Origin: Sphaerisporangium siamense
GTDB taxonomy: Bacteria > Actinomycetota > Actinomycetes > Streptosporangiales > Streptosporangiaceae
NCBI RefSeq assembly: GCF_014205275.1
Contig: NZ_JACHND010000001.1
Coordinates: 7,316,001 to 7,380,000 of the forward strand
DNA: 64,000 bases
Direction of reading: 5' to 3'
Numbering within the stretch: the stretch's first letter is position 1; each line of letters starts with the position of its first letter. The position numbers were made by a program, and so were the translations under genes. The notes under the pieces were generated by a model. It was not told the origin of the DNA and ran no database searches. It saw only the letters and a program-made list of their open reading frames with translations. Positions 34,827-43,087 of the stretch are shown here, piece by piece.

Positions 34827-36833
34827 TCAGTTAGTCAGGGTGTTGGGGAGGTGGGGGCCTATGTGGCCGATCCAGATTTTCTTGGTGGGGCCGCCGGAGT
34901 CGTCGTGGAAGTGGATTCGGGGGGCTGGGGTACCGCCCTGGCGGAGTTTGATGTGGGCCTCCATCAGGATTTTGCCTGAAGGGTGGACCTCGGCGGGGAC
35001 GGGGAACATGCGTTTGGCGCTGTACTTGCCGTTGGTGTGGACGGTCTGGGATTCGGTCATGACGACCATGCCGGCGGGGATGGCGTGATCGGTGCTGCAC
35101 ATGCACCATTCGCGGAATCCTCCGCCGGTGAAATCGCCGCTCGAACTGGCTTTGGCGTAGGCGTTGAGGGCGCGCAGGGCGTCCCATGCCTTGCCCGCCC
35201 AAGCCCGGGCGAGGACCGGGTAGTCCAGGTCGAGTCTGGTCGCGGCCGAGTCCGTGTCACCAATGCTGACGTGCGTGAGAGTGGCGCGGGCCATGGTGAC
35301 CGCGTCCATGAGGCTGGTGGGTTCGAACCCGGGCTCATCGGGGGCCAGGCCGTAGTGGGGCTGGCCTGCGGCGGCCAGTTTGCCCTCCAGCCAGCGGATA
35401 CGCGCGCGGAGTTTCCGGGAGTCGGCCACGACTTCGGCATACTCCTCCTGCAGGATCTCGTACTCGTCCCGCAGGTCGTCGTACTCGTCCCTCTCACGCG
35501 GCCGTTCACCGTGCCGGCGGTCGATGACCGCCTCGCGCAGGCCCTCGACGTGCGCTCCGAGGACTCGCATCTGACGGAGCAGCGCTCCGTCAGACGCGTT
35601 CCCCTGGGACGAGGCCGCCAGGTTGAGCGCGGCCTCCAACTCTCCGCGTAACTCGTCGGCGACGACCTTCGCGACCCTGGGGGCGAGGTCGGAAACCTCC
35701 CACGCGGGCTCGGCCTGCGCGGCACCGGCCGGCTGTCCGAGGGGAGCCGGCTCCGAAGGCGCAGGGTTCACGTCCGGCTCCGCGTGAGCCACCACCTCGG
35801 CACGCGCGGCCGGCTCATCGTCCGCCCCTTCCGCGACCGCTGGCGTCGCCACAGATGCGCGGGCGGGGCGTGAGGCGGGAGCGGGGCGTACGGTCAGCGC
35901 CATCATGCGGCGGCGTAGTTCTTCTCTCTCGGCGTCGGGGGTGGGCTGCCGTGGAGTGACGGCGTCGTGGATGTCCTTGGGCTGGGACTTGCCGGAGAGG
36001 ATGCGGGAGACGATTCGGTAGGCGCGCAGGACGTCGTCGGGGAGGGGGCGTCGGGTGGTCTCACCGATGGCGCCTTCCGTGACGATGCGGAGGGCGTCCT
36101 GTTCCTGGGTGTGGAGCATGCCGCCGCCGATCGCGCGGTGGCGGTGGGGGGATCTTTCCGTCGCCGGGTCCAACGGCGCCAGGTAGGTGCGGATGCCGCC
36201 GCCGTACACGCGCAGGTCGCGGCCGAGGTCCTGGTTGAAGCGGTCCTGGGCGCGCAGGTCGGCGAGGCGGACGACCGCGGCGGCGCCCGCGGCGGTGGTG
36301 GCGAGGTGGCCGGCTCTGGCGGTGGCGGCGGAGGCGTCGTGCGGGTCGGGGGACACGACGACGATCGGGACGCGGCGGTCGCGCTCGGCCAGGGTGTGGA
36401 CCAGCCGGGCGATGTCGTGCTCGTCGATCACCTCGGGCGCGTCGGTCAGGTGTACGGCACCGTCGCTGACGCGCGCGGTGCGCAGGTACGCCGGGAGGAA
36501 CTCCGGCGCCCGGACGCCGCCCGCCGGGCCGTCCTCCTCGACCGTGACGACGACCCAGCCGCCGAGCCCGGGGATGGGCTCGTGGTAGGTGATCCGGGTG
36601 CGCAGCAGTCCCGCTCCGCGCGACTCCTCGACGCGGTAGCGACCGCAGTATGTGCTGCGCTCCATGCGGACGCGCAGACCGTCCGCCTCGAACTCCTGCA
36701 GCGGCATGCCGCCGTCCGGGGACGGCAGCCCTCTCGCGGCGAGCCACTCGCCGAAGGTGCGGCGGAGCCGGAGGGAGATCGGCCTCGCGCCGTCGCGAAG
36801 TACGACCTGGAACAGGCGGGTTACGTTGGGCAT
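34827..36833 (-). CDS. Large coiled-coil protein of unknown function at island edge
   Basis: A 668-residue protein I cannot assign. The N-terminal part (about 1-300) contains IVVVSPDPHDASAATARAG, then AAVVRLADL, then DLGRDLRVYGGGIRTYLAPL and RHRAIG. This order (hydrophobic strand, A-V-V, vYGGgiRtY, RHR) recurs in actinobacterial proteins near defence genes. An Ala/Pro/Glu-rich linker (about 300-400) leads to a coiled coil (ERDEYDDLRDEYEILQEEY...RIRWLEGKL). A compact C-terminal domain follows: CMCSTDHAIPAG, SAKRMFPVPAEVHPSGKILM, PRIHFHDD and KIWIGHIGPHLPN, which looks like a conserved beta domain. It is convergent with the DUF3883 gene. No catalytic motif is obvious. Confidence 0.6.
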   Translation of the reverse strand: MPNVTRLFQVVLRDGARPISLRLRRTFGEWLAARGLPSPDGGMPLQEFEADGLRVRMERSTYCGRYRVEESRGAGLLRTRITYHEPIPGLGGWVVVTVEEDGPAGGVRAPEFLPAYLRTARVSDGAVHLTDAPEVIDEHDIARLVHTLAERDRRVPIVVVSPDPHDASAATARAGHLATTAAGAAAVVRLADLRAQDRFNQDLGRDLRVYGGGIRTYLAPLDPATERSPHRHRAIGGGMLHTQEQDALRIVTEGAIGETTRRPLPDDVLRAYRIVSRILSGKSQPKDIHDAVTPRQPTPDAEREELRRRMMALTVRPAPASRPARASVATPAVAEGADDEPAARAEVVAHAEPDVNPAPSEPAPLGQPAGAAQAEPAWEVSDLAPRVAKVVADELRGELEAALNLAASSQGNASDGALLRQMRVLGAHVEGLREAVIDRRHGERPRERDEYDDLRDEYEILQEEYAEVVADSRKLRARIRWLEGKLAAAGQPHYGLAPDEPGFEPTSLMDAVTMARATLTHVSIGDTDSAATRLDLDYPVLARAWAGKAWDALRALNAYAKASSSGDFTGGGFREWCMCSTDHAIPAGMVVMTESQTVHTNGKYSAKRMFPVPAEVHPSGKILMEAHIKLRQGGTPAPRIHFHDDSGGPTKKIWIGHIGPHLPNTLTN

Positions 36834-37176
36834 GCGGGCGCTATCCCAACGTGACCGTGGATAAGCGAGCGTGGTCTTCGATCATCGGGACCTCCCTGCA
36901 GGCCGATCTCTTCCGATCACTTCCGTGGCCGTCACCGACGGTTGGATGAGATCTTCGCCCAGCGGCGCGTCCGGCGCAGCCGAGATCGGGATTTGGCGTT
37001 AGACCGAAACGGCTTCTCGCCGCCGCGCACCGCCCCGAACACGGTCCGAGCACGAAGGGGCCGGCTGCGCCTGTGGCCGTGGCTGCGGGGTTTCAGCGGC
37101 GCGTTGAGCCCGCCGCCCGGCCTGACCCTTGGCACGCCCGGGGAAGGCGTACGGATTGCTCGGTGTTGACCGAGGC
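36834..37176. other. Intergenic region at the right edge of the defence island
   Basis: About 340 bases without a supportable gene. Short open frames on both strands here are Arg/Pro-rich and lack ribosome sites. No tRNA or direct repeat suggesting an attachment site was seen. Confidence 0.5.
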
Positions 37177-37596
37177 GTGGACGATCGTTTTGCGGACGAG
37201 GTAGTGATCAAGCGGCTTCTCGGGGAGTCGGAGACGTGGGCGTTCGTGGGGTTGGGTGAGGACCCGGAGCGGACGGCCTACCAGCAGGCGCGGTTGCTGC
37301 AGGCGCGAGGGAAGAAGATCATTCCTGTTCATCCGTCCGCGACGAGCGTGCTCGGCGAGCGGGTGTACGCGTCGCTGGCCGAGGTGCCAGGGAAGATCGA
37401 CGTCGTCGGGGTGTACCGGCGGACGGAGTTCGCCGGGCAGGTGGTGGACGAGGCGATCGCGGCGGACGCGGGGGCCGTCTGGCTTCCCCTCGGCGTGATC
37501 GACGAGACGGCCGCGCGGCGCGCCCTCGACGCCGGACTCGACGTCGTCATGGACCGCTGCCCGGGAGTCGAATGGGCCCTGCGCCGAGGCGCCTGA
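37177..37596 (+). CDS. CoA-binding (YccU-like) protein
   Basis: A protein of about 139 residues with a single CoA-binding Rossmann-like domain: WAFVGLGEDPERTAYQQARLL, then GKKIIPVHPSATSVLGERVY, then KIDVVGVYRRTEF and AVWLPLGVIDETAARRALDAG, and the conserved end VVMDRCPGVEW. This matches the CoA_binding_2 / YccU family, which lacks the ligase domains of succinyl-CoA synthetase; its cellular role is unclear. The GTG at 37177 puts the family N-terminus (VDDRFADEVVIKRLL) in place; an in-frame TTG at 37129 is the alternative. It is the first ordinary housekeeping-type gene right of the defence island. Confidence 0.82.
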   Translation: MDDRFADEVVIKRLLGESETWAFVGLGEDPERTAYQQARLLQARGKKIIPVHPSATSVLGERVYASLAEVPGKIDVVGVYRRTEFAGQVVDEAIAADAGAVWLPLGVIDETAARRALDAGLDVVMDRCPGVEWALRRGA

Positions 37597-37930
37597 CCAC
37601 GTCCTTACCGCACGGCGCGGAGTTCTCTCCGTGTCGTACGGCGCGGAGTTCTCCGTATCGTGTCGCTTGCCGACGCGAGGTTGTGGGTGGGATCGCGGTG
37701 CTCAGCCACAATGGCGCCGCACGGGCGGGTTCAACACACCTCAACCACTACAAACCACCTGCCGTCAGGCCCTGTCGATCTCTGTAACGGGTGCGGCCGG
37801 GCGGTCGGGGTGGCCTGGGGGGAGGTCATGGGTGTGCAAAGCGTAGCGTTGTAGGTACTGGCAGTGGGGGCCGCGCGGGCCGGGGAGGCGGGGGCGCGGT
37901 GGACGCCGGACCTGTAGCTAGGGGGTGGCC
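37597..37930. other. Intergenic region upstream of qcrB-like gene
   Basis: About 330 bases carrying the tandem palindromic units listed separately and, near 37918, the ribosome site of the cytochrome b gene. No gene was found. Confidence 0.5.
37612..37665. repeat. Two tandem copies of a palindromic unit
   Basis: ACGGCGCGGAGTTCTCTCC (from 37612) and ACGGCGCGGAGTTCTCCG (from 37638) are near-identical units of about 26 bases, both followed by GT(A)TCGT. Each contains a small palindrome, CGGAG-TT(CT)-CTCCG. The arrangement suggests paired binding sites for a dimeric regulator of the downstream cytochrome b gene, or a double hairpin after the CoA-binding gene. Confidence 0.5.
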
Positions 37931-39565
37931 ATGACGTTCGACGGCCCGCCGAAGCTCCTCGCGGAGCGCGCGCAGTTCATCGACGACCGCCTGGGGGCGG
38001 GCTCATGGATGAAGCGCAACCTGCGCAAGGTGTTCCCGGACCACTGGTCGTTCCTGCTCGGCGAGATCGCGCTCTACACCTTCGTGATCCTGATCCTCAC
38101 CGGCGTCTTCCTGACGTTCTGGTTCAGGCCGAGCATGGGCGAGCTGGTCTACCGGGGCTCCTACCAGCCCTTGTACGGCGTACGCATGTCGGAGGCGTAC
38201 GCCTCCACGCTGCACATCAGCTTCGACGTGCGCGGAGGTCTGCTGATCCGGCAGATCCACCACTGGTCGGCGCTGCTGTTCGTGGCGGCCATCACCGTGC
38301 ACATGCTGCGGGTGTTCTTCACCGGGGCGTACCGCAAGCCGCGGGACGTCAACTGGACCATCGGCATCCTGCTGTTCGCCCTGGCCCTCGGCGAGGGCCT
38401 GACCGGGTACTCGCTGCCGGACGACCTGCTGTCGGGCGCGGGACTGCGCATCACCCAAGGGGTGATCATCGGGATTCCGGTCGTGGGCACGTACCTCTCG
38501 TTCCTGCTGTTCGGCGGGGAGTATCCCGGCGAGGTGGTCATCGAGCGGTTCTTCACCATGCACATCCTGCTGATCCCCGGCGCCCTGCTGGCGCTGGTGT
38601 CCGCCCATCTCATGCTGATGTGGGTGCAGAAGCACACGCAGATGCCGGGCAAGGGGCGCACCGAGACCAACGTGGTGGGCGGGCCGTTCTTCCCGTCGTT
38701 CATGGTCAAGTCCACCGCCTACTTCGTGGTGACGTTCGGCGCGCTGGCGCTGCTGGCGACGGCCGCCCAGATCAACCCGATCTGGTTGTTCGGCCCGTAC
38801 CTGCCGTCCAACGTCTCGTCGGGGTCGCAGCCCGACTGGTACATGGGCTTCCTGGAGGGCTCTCTGCGGCTCATGCCGTCGTGGGAGTGGAACTTCTTCG
38901 GGTACACGGTCCCGCTGAGCGTGCTCGTGCCCGCCTTCCTGCCGATCGGCATCATCTTCGTCGGCCTGCTGGTGTATCCCGCCGCCGAACGGTGGATCAC
39001 CGGGGACGACCGTGAGCACCACCTGTGCGACCGTCCCCGCAACAACCCGCACCGCACCGCGATCGGCGTCGCGGCGATCACGTTCTACGGCGTCCTGTGG
39101 CTGATGGGCACCAACGACTGGATCTCGGCGCGCTTCCACATCCCCCTCTACTCCACGACGGAGGCCGGGCGGGTGCTGGTCTTCCTCGGGCCCGTCATCG
39201 CCTACGTCATCACCCACCGCCTGTGTGTGGCCCTGCAGCGCAGGGACCTGGAGACGCTGGCCCACGGCGTCGAGTCCGGCGTGATCAAGCGGCTGCCGAA
39301 CGGCGAGTACGTCGAGGTGCACGTGCCCGCTGTGGAGGATCTGGCGGACGTGGTGCGGGGGAAGAAGCCCATCCCGGTGATCCGGGCGGCCCCGGATGGC
39401 CACGGGGTGCTGCCGGAGGTCGTACGGCACCCGCTCGGCCGGCTGCGGGCCAAGCTCAGTGAAGGCTACGCCCGGGGGACGACACCAGTCCCGCCCTCGC
39501 CGAGGGCCTCGGAGGAGCGGGAGCGGCACGAGAAGGAGATCCCTGGCCCCTCGGGGCGCTCGTAA
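37931..39565 (+). CDS. qcrB: Stand-alone cytochrome bc1-type cytochrome b (QcrB)
   Basis: A 544-residue polytopic cytochrome b of the actinobacterial bc1/aa3 menaquinol oxidase type. The first haem-ligand helices carry LHISFDVRGG and LLIRQIHHWSALLFVAAITVHMLRVFF, the second pair HILLIPGALLALVSAHLMLMW. QPDWYMGFLEGSLRLMPSWEW corresponds to the Qo-site (PEWY-equivalent PDWY) loop. A hydrophilic C-terminal tail of about 100 residues is Pro/Arg-rich. Normally qcrB lies after qcrC and qcrA; here neither is adjacent, so this is probably a second, orphan copy. The ATG at 37931 is preferred over a GTG two codons upstream because AGGGGG lies at the right distance. Confidence 0.9.
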   Translation: MTFDGPPKLLAERAQFIDDRLGAGSWMKRNLRKVFPDHWSFLLGEIALYTFVILILTGVFLTFWFRPSMGELVYRGSYQPLYGVRMSEAYASTLHISFDVRGGLLIRQIHHWSALLFVAAITVHMLRVFFTGAYRKPRDVNWTIGILLFALALGEGLTGYSLPDDLLSGAGLRITQGVIIGIPVVGTYLSFLLFGGEYPGEVVIERFFTMHILLIPGALLALVSAHLMLMWVQKHTQMPGKGRTETNVVGGPFFPSFMVKSTAYFVVTFGALALLATAAQINPIWLFGPYLPSNVSSGSQPDWYMGFLEGSLRLMPSWEWNFFGYTVPLSVLVPAFLPIGIIFVGLLVYPAAERWITGDDREHHLCDRPRNNPHRTAIGVAAITFYGVLWLMGTNDWISARFHIPLYSTTEAGRVLVFLGPVIAYVITHRLCVALQRRDLETLAHGVESGVIKRLPNGEYVEVHVPAVEDLADVVRGKKPIPVIRAAPDGHGVLPEVVRHPLGRLRAKLSEGYARGTTPVPPSPRASEERERHEKEIPGPSGRS

Positions 39566-39608
39566 TCCCCGCGACTTCTGGTGGGCGGGCTGTTAAGCTC
39601 GCGGGCTT

Positions 39609-40931
39609 GTGTCGTTCGTTGCCCTAAAGCACCACAAAACCGACGTCCGGGTGCGGGCCACCGTGGCGCTCGCGGCGGGGACGGCCCTCATGAACGCGGC
39701 CATGGCGACGGCCGGGGTCACGGCCACCTTCGCCGCCGCCGAGACCCTGGGCACCGCCTGGAGCGGCGTCCCGGTGACCGCGAGCATCGCCGGGACCGGC
39801 CTCGGCGCGCTGGTGCTCACCCGGCTGATGGAGCGGCGCGGCAGGCGCCCGGGGCTCGCGCTGGGCTACCTCGCCGCCATCGCCGGGGCCGCGCTGGCGG
39901 TCGCCGCGGTGGCGGCCCACCAGATCGTCCTGCTGTGCGCGGGAACGCTGCTGCTCGGGCTCGGCAACGCCGCCGCGCAACTCTCGCGGTACGCCGCCGC
40001 CGACTTCCACGCCCCGGAGCGACGCGGCTTCGCGATCGGCATCGTGGTGTGGGGGGCGACGGTCGGCGCGGTGGGCGGGCCGCTGCTGCTCCAGCCGGCC
40101 GCCGACGCGGCCGCCGCGCTCGGCGCGCCCCCGCTCACGGGGCCGCTGCTGTCGACGCTGCTCGCGGCGGCGGGCGCGGCGCTGGTCGTCCAGGCACTCC
40201 CCCGGAGTTCGACGGCCACGGGCACGGTGCCGTCCGATCAGGCGCCCGTCGCTCGGGCGCGCGGGCTGGCGGGGGCGAGAGTCGTGTGGCCGGCGGTGGC
40301 GACCATGGTGACCGGACAGGTGATCATGGTGGCGCTGATGACGGCCGCCCCTCTCGACATGCGCATGCACGGCCACGGGCTCGGCTCGGTGGGGGTCGCC
40401 CTGTCGGCGCACACGTTCGGCATGTTCGCCCTGTCGCCGCTCACCGGACGGCTGGTGGACCGCCTGGGGACCCGGCCGGTGATGGCCGCCGGCCTGGTCA
40501 CGCTGCTCGCCGCCGCGTTCCTGGCCGCCACCGGCGACGCGCACCCGTGGTCGCGGACGGCGGGGCTGTTCCTGCTCGGGTACGGGTGGAACCTGTGCTT
40601 CATCGGCGGCAGCGGCGGGCTGGCCCGTGACCTGCCGCAGGCGGACCGTACCCGGCTGGAGGGAGAGGTGGACGCGGTGGTCTGGGTCGTGGCGGCGGTG
40701 GCCGGGCAGAGCGCCACGATGATCCTGTCCACGGGCGGGTACGGCGTCCTGGCCGCCGCCTCGGCCGCGCTGGTCGTCCTGCCGGCGGTCCTTCTGCTCA
40801 GAGCGGGACGCCCGCCCGTCAGCACGGGACGTGATTGCGCAGGCGAAGGGGATCGGGATACGGCGACAGGTACGACTGCTCGTACACGTAGGCCGCGTTC
40901 TCGCCCCTGGCGTGGTGGCGCAGGAGAGTGA
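39609..40931 (+). CDS. MFS transporter
   Basis: A 440-residue major facilitator protein with about twelve hydrophobic segments. The MFS loop 2-3 motif is visible as LTRLMERRGRRPGLALGYL, and a second version in the other half as GRLVDRLGTRPVMAAGLV. It starts at a GTG giving MSFVALKHHKTDVRVRATV. The substrate is unknown; similarity to drug/metabolite exporters is general. It lies 43 bases after qcrB, and its last 113 bases (a hydrophilic Arg-rich tail) overlap the convergent DUF523/DUF1722 gene, so the true C-terminus may be functionally unimportant. Confidence 0.85.
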   Translation: MSFVALKHHKTDVRVRATVALAAGTALMNAAMATAGVTATFAAAETLGTAWSGVPVTASIAGTGLGALVLTRLMERRGRRPGLALGYLAAIAGAALAVAAVAAHQIVLLCAGTLLLGLGNAAAQLSRYAAADFHAPERRGFAIGIVVWGATVGAVGGPLLLQPAADAAAALGAPPLTGPLLSTLLAAAGAALVVQALPRSSTATGTVPSDQAPVARARGLAGARVVWPAVATMVTGQVIMVALMTAAPLDMRMHGHGLGSVGVALSAHTFGMFALSPLTGRLVDRLGTRPVMAAGLVTLLAAAFLAATGDAHPWSRTAGLFLLGYGWNLCFIGGSGGLARDLPQADRTRLEGEVDAVVWVVAAVAGQSATMILSTGGYGVLAAASAALVVLPAVLLLRAGRPPVSTGRDCAGEGDRDTATGTTARTRRPRSRPWRGGAGE

Positions 40932-41775
40932 CGGGCACGCTGAGCGCGACCTGGCGCGCCTGGTAGGACTCGATGACCTCGACCAGGTCGGCGCGGCGGG
41001 CGCGGTCCAGCCGTTCGCTGATCATGCCGAGGCAGTGGTGCAGGACGTTGACGTTGCGCCCGACGGTCGCCTTCCTGGCCAGCGCGGCGCGGAAGGCGCC
41101 GGCGTAGGAGCGGGCGAGCGGCTCGCGCGGGGCCGTCCCGGCGGTGGCGACGAGCCGTCCGAGCGCGCGGTACGCCTCGGGGGCGTGCGCCAGGACCTGC
41201 ATCTTGTGGCGGGCGTGGAAATCGACCAGGTCGCGCGGGCGCCACGGCTCGGCGAGCAGGGAGCGCAGCCGGGCCGCGGCGAAGATCCGTTCGACGAACG
41301 CCTCGCGCAGAGCGGCGTCGCGCAGGCGGCCCTCGTCCTCGACGGCCAGGGAGGGGTGGGCGTCGATCACCGCCCCGGCGAACAGACCGCGGTTGCGCCG
41401 GTCGACCACGCCGTCCCCGGCGTACAGGGGAATGCCGTGGATGCCGCAGCTCGGGCTCTTGGCCTTGAACACGTACCCATCCACGTCGAGCGTGGCGGCG
41501 CGGGCCGTGGCCAGGGACCTCATCGGCGCGGTGAGGTCGGCGCGGCCGCGCCGGGTGACCAGGCGCGGGCCTTCGGGCGAACGTTCAAGGCGAAGGGTCT
41601 CGCGGGGCGTGCCGAGGCCGATCTCCATCTCCGGGCAGACGCGCACCCAGTCCACGTACTCCGACAGTTCGGTGGTGAGGAACCGGTCGCGGCTGTGCCC
41701 GCCGTTGAACCGCACGGGGTCGCCGAGCAGGCAGCTCGACACCGCCAACCGGGGCCTGACGTCCGCGTTCATCAT
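40819..41775 (-). CDS. DUF523 and DUF1722 domain protein
   Basis: A 318-residue fusion. The N-terminal DUF523 has the signature LAVSSCLLGDPVRFNGGHSR, then VCPEMEIGLGTPRETLRL and YVFKAKSPSCGI, with Cys residues that could bind metal. The C-terminal DUF1722 (YbgA-like) has LVDFHARHKMQVLAHAPEAY, then VLHHCLGMISERLDRA and YQARQVALSVPVTLLRHH. Such fusions often occur beside photolyase, B12-dependent MerR regulators or carotenoid genes, which fits the divergent crtE here. Its function is unknown. It shares a 256-base divergent promoter region with the carotenoid operon. Confidence 0.88.
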   Translation of the reverse strand: MMNADVRPRLAVSSCLLGDPVRFNGGHSRDRFLTTELSEYVDWVRVCPEMEIGLGTPRETLRLERSPEGPRLVTRRGRADLTAPMRSLATARAATLDVDGYVFKAKSPSCGIHGIPLYAGDGVVDRRNRGLFAGAVIDAHPSLAVEDEGRLRDAALREAFVERIFAAARLRSLLAEPWRPRDLVDFHARHKMQVLAHAPEAYRALGRLVATAGTAPREPLARSYAGAFRAALARKATVGRNVNVLHHCLGMISERLDRARRADLVEVIESYQARQVALSVPVTLLRHHARGENAAYVYEQSYLSPYPDPLRLRNHVPC

Positions 41776-41800
41776 CTTCCCCTTGTCCCATACGAGGCAT

Positions 41801-41827
41801 GAACTTACTCAAAACCTATTCAAGTTC
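41801..41827. promoter_or_regulatory. Inverted repeat between DUF523/DUF1722 gene and crtE
   Basis: GAACTT and AAGTTC form perfect 6-bp arms separated by 15 bases, 26 bases upstream of the DUF523/DUF1722 start (minus strand), in an AT-rich patch (AACTTACTCAAAACCTATTC). Read on the minus strand it also holds the direct repeats TTGAATAG and TTGAGTAA. The spacing resembles MerR-type or light-responsive operators, but no cognate regulator is in the window. Confidence 0.4.
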
Positions 41828-42031
41828 CAGTCGTACCCCGCCACGCCCGGCCGAGGCAACCTCGCGGGCGGCACGCGGACGCCAACAGTGGTCAAAGAAT
41901 CGGGGCCGGTTCAGGGCCGGGGCGAGACGGCGGGTACGGGGGTGGCGCGGCGATGCAACCGGGACGGCGGGCGCGTACGAAAACCCAGCAAACGAGCCCA
42001 TGATCCCCGTGGGGACGAAGGAGCGGTGCGC

Positions 42032-43087
42032 ATGGTGACGTCTGCCCGAGAGAAGATCGATGTCCGGGAGCTCGTCGACCGCCGCCTCGAAGAGCTCCTC
42101 GCCCAGGAGATGCGGCGGCTGGCCTTCCTCGGGGACGCCGACCGCGAGGTGGTGGGCCGTTACCTCGCCGAGTTCGTGCGCGGCGGCGGCAAGCGGCTGC
42201 GGCCGTCCTTCGTCTACTGGGGGTACCGCGCCGCGGGAGGCCCGGAGGAGGACCTGGACGCGGTGCTGCCCGCCGCCTGCGCCGTGGAGATCCTGCACGC
42301 GTCCGCGCTGATCCTCGACGACGTGATGGACGAGGCCGGCACGCGGCGGGGCCGCACGACCGCGCACACGGGCCTGACGGCGCACCACCGCGGGCGGGGC
42401 TGGTCCGGGGACGCGGGCCGGTTCGGGGACTCCGCCGCCACCCTGCTGGGCATGCTGGCGTTCACCTGGGCCGACGCGGCGCTGCTGCACGGGACGCGAC
42501 GGCTGCGCGAGGCGATGGAGGTCTTCACCACGCTGCGCGTGGAGGTCATCTCCGGCCAGTACCTCGACGTGGCGAGCGCCGCCCGCGGCGCGGCCGGCCG
42601 CGAGGAGACCACGGTGATCGCACGGTACAAGTCCGGCAAGTACACCGTCGAACGGCCGCTGCACCTCGGCCACGCGGTCGCCGGAGGCGACCCGGCCCTG
42701 CGTGCGGCCCTGAGCGCGTACGCGCTGCCGGTGGGCGAGGCGTTCCAGCTCCGCGACGACGTCCTCGGCGTCTTCGGCGACCCCGCCGTCACCGGCAAGC
42801 CCGCAGGGGCCGACCTGCGCCAGGGCAAGCAGACCTACCTGACCGCGGTGGCACGCGAGCGGGCCGGGACGTACGGCGCGGCGGTGCTGGCGGCGGCACG
42901 GGACGACTCCGGCGTCGCGGCGGCGCGCGAGCTGATCGTCTCGACCGGCGCGCTGGAGACGGCGGAGCGCCGCATCGAGACCCTGCTGGACACCGCGCGG
43001 AACGCGCTCGTCCGGGCCGCCGTCCCACCGGACGCCGAGGCCGCCCTGCTGGAGCTCGCCGGGCTCGCCACGGCCAGGAGCGCCTGA
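42032..43087 (+). CDS. crtE: Geranylgeranyl diphosphate synthase CrtE
   Basis: A 351-residue trans-prenyltransferase. It has FVRGGGKRLRPSFVYWGYRA, the first Asp-rich motif in LILDDVMDEAGTRRG, the helix FTTLRVEVISGQYLD, and the second Asp-rich motif in FQLRDDVLGVFGDP. Chain length is inferred as C20 from the context with phytoene synthase. The ATG at 42032 is followed by MVTSAREKIDVRELV; the frame is open far upstream, but GGAG sits eleven bases before this ATG. It begins the operon crtE-crtI-crtB-plsX, whose genes overlap or nearly touch. Confidence 0.92.
   Translation: MVTSAREKIDVRELVDRRLEELLAQEMRRLAFLGDADREVVGRYLAEFVRGGGKRLRPSFVYWGYRAAGGPEEDLDAVLPAACAVEILHASALILDDVMDEAGTRRGRTTAHTGLTAHHRGRGWSGDAGRFGDSAATLLGMLAFTWADAALLHGTRRLREAMEVFTTLRVEVISGQYLDVASAARGAAGREETTVIARYKSGKYTVERPLHLGHAVAGGDPALRAALSAYALPVGEAFQLRDDVLGVFGDPAVTGKPAGADLRQGKQTYLTAVARERAGTYGAAVLAAARDDSGVAAARELIVSTGALETAERRIETLLDTARNALVRAAVPPDAEAALLELAGLATARSA

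Noticed and set aside
36942-37169. Arg/Pro-rich open frame on the plus strand (and a minus-strand counterpart)
   Set aside because: No ribosome site, skewed composition and no recognisable motif; typical of open frames in GC-rich intergenic DNA.
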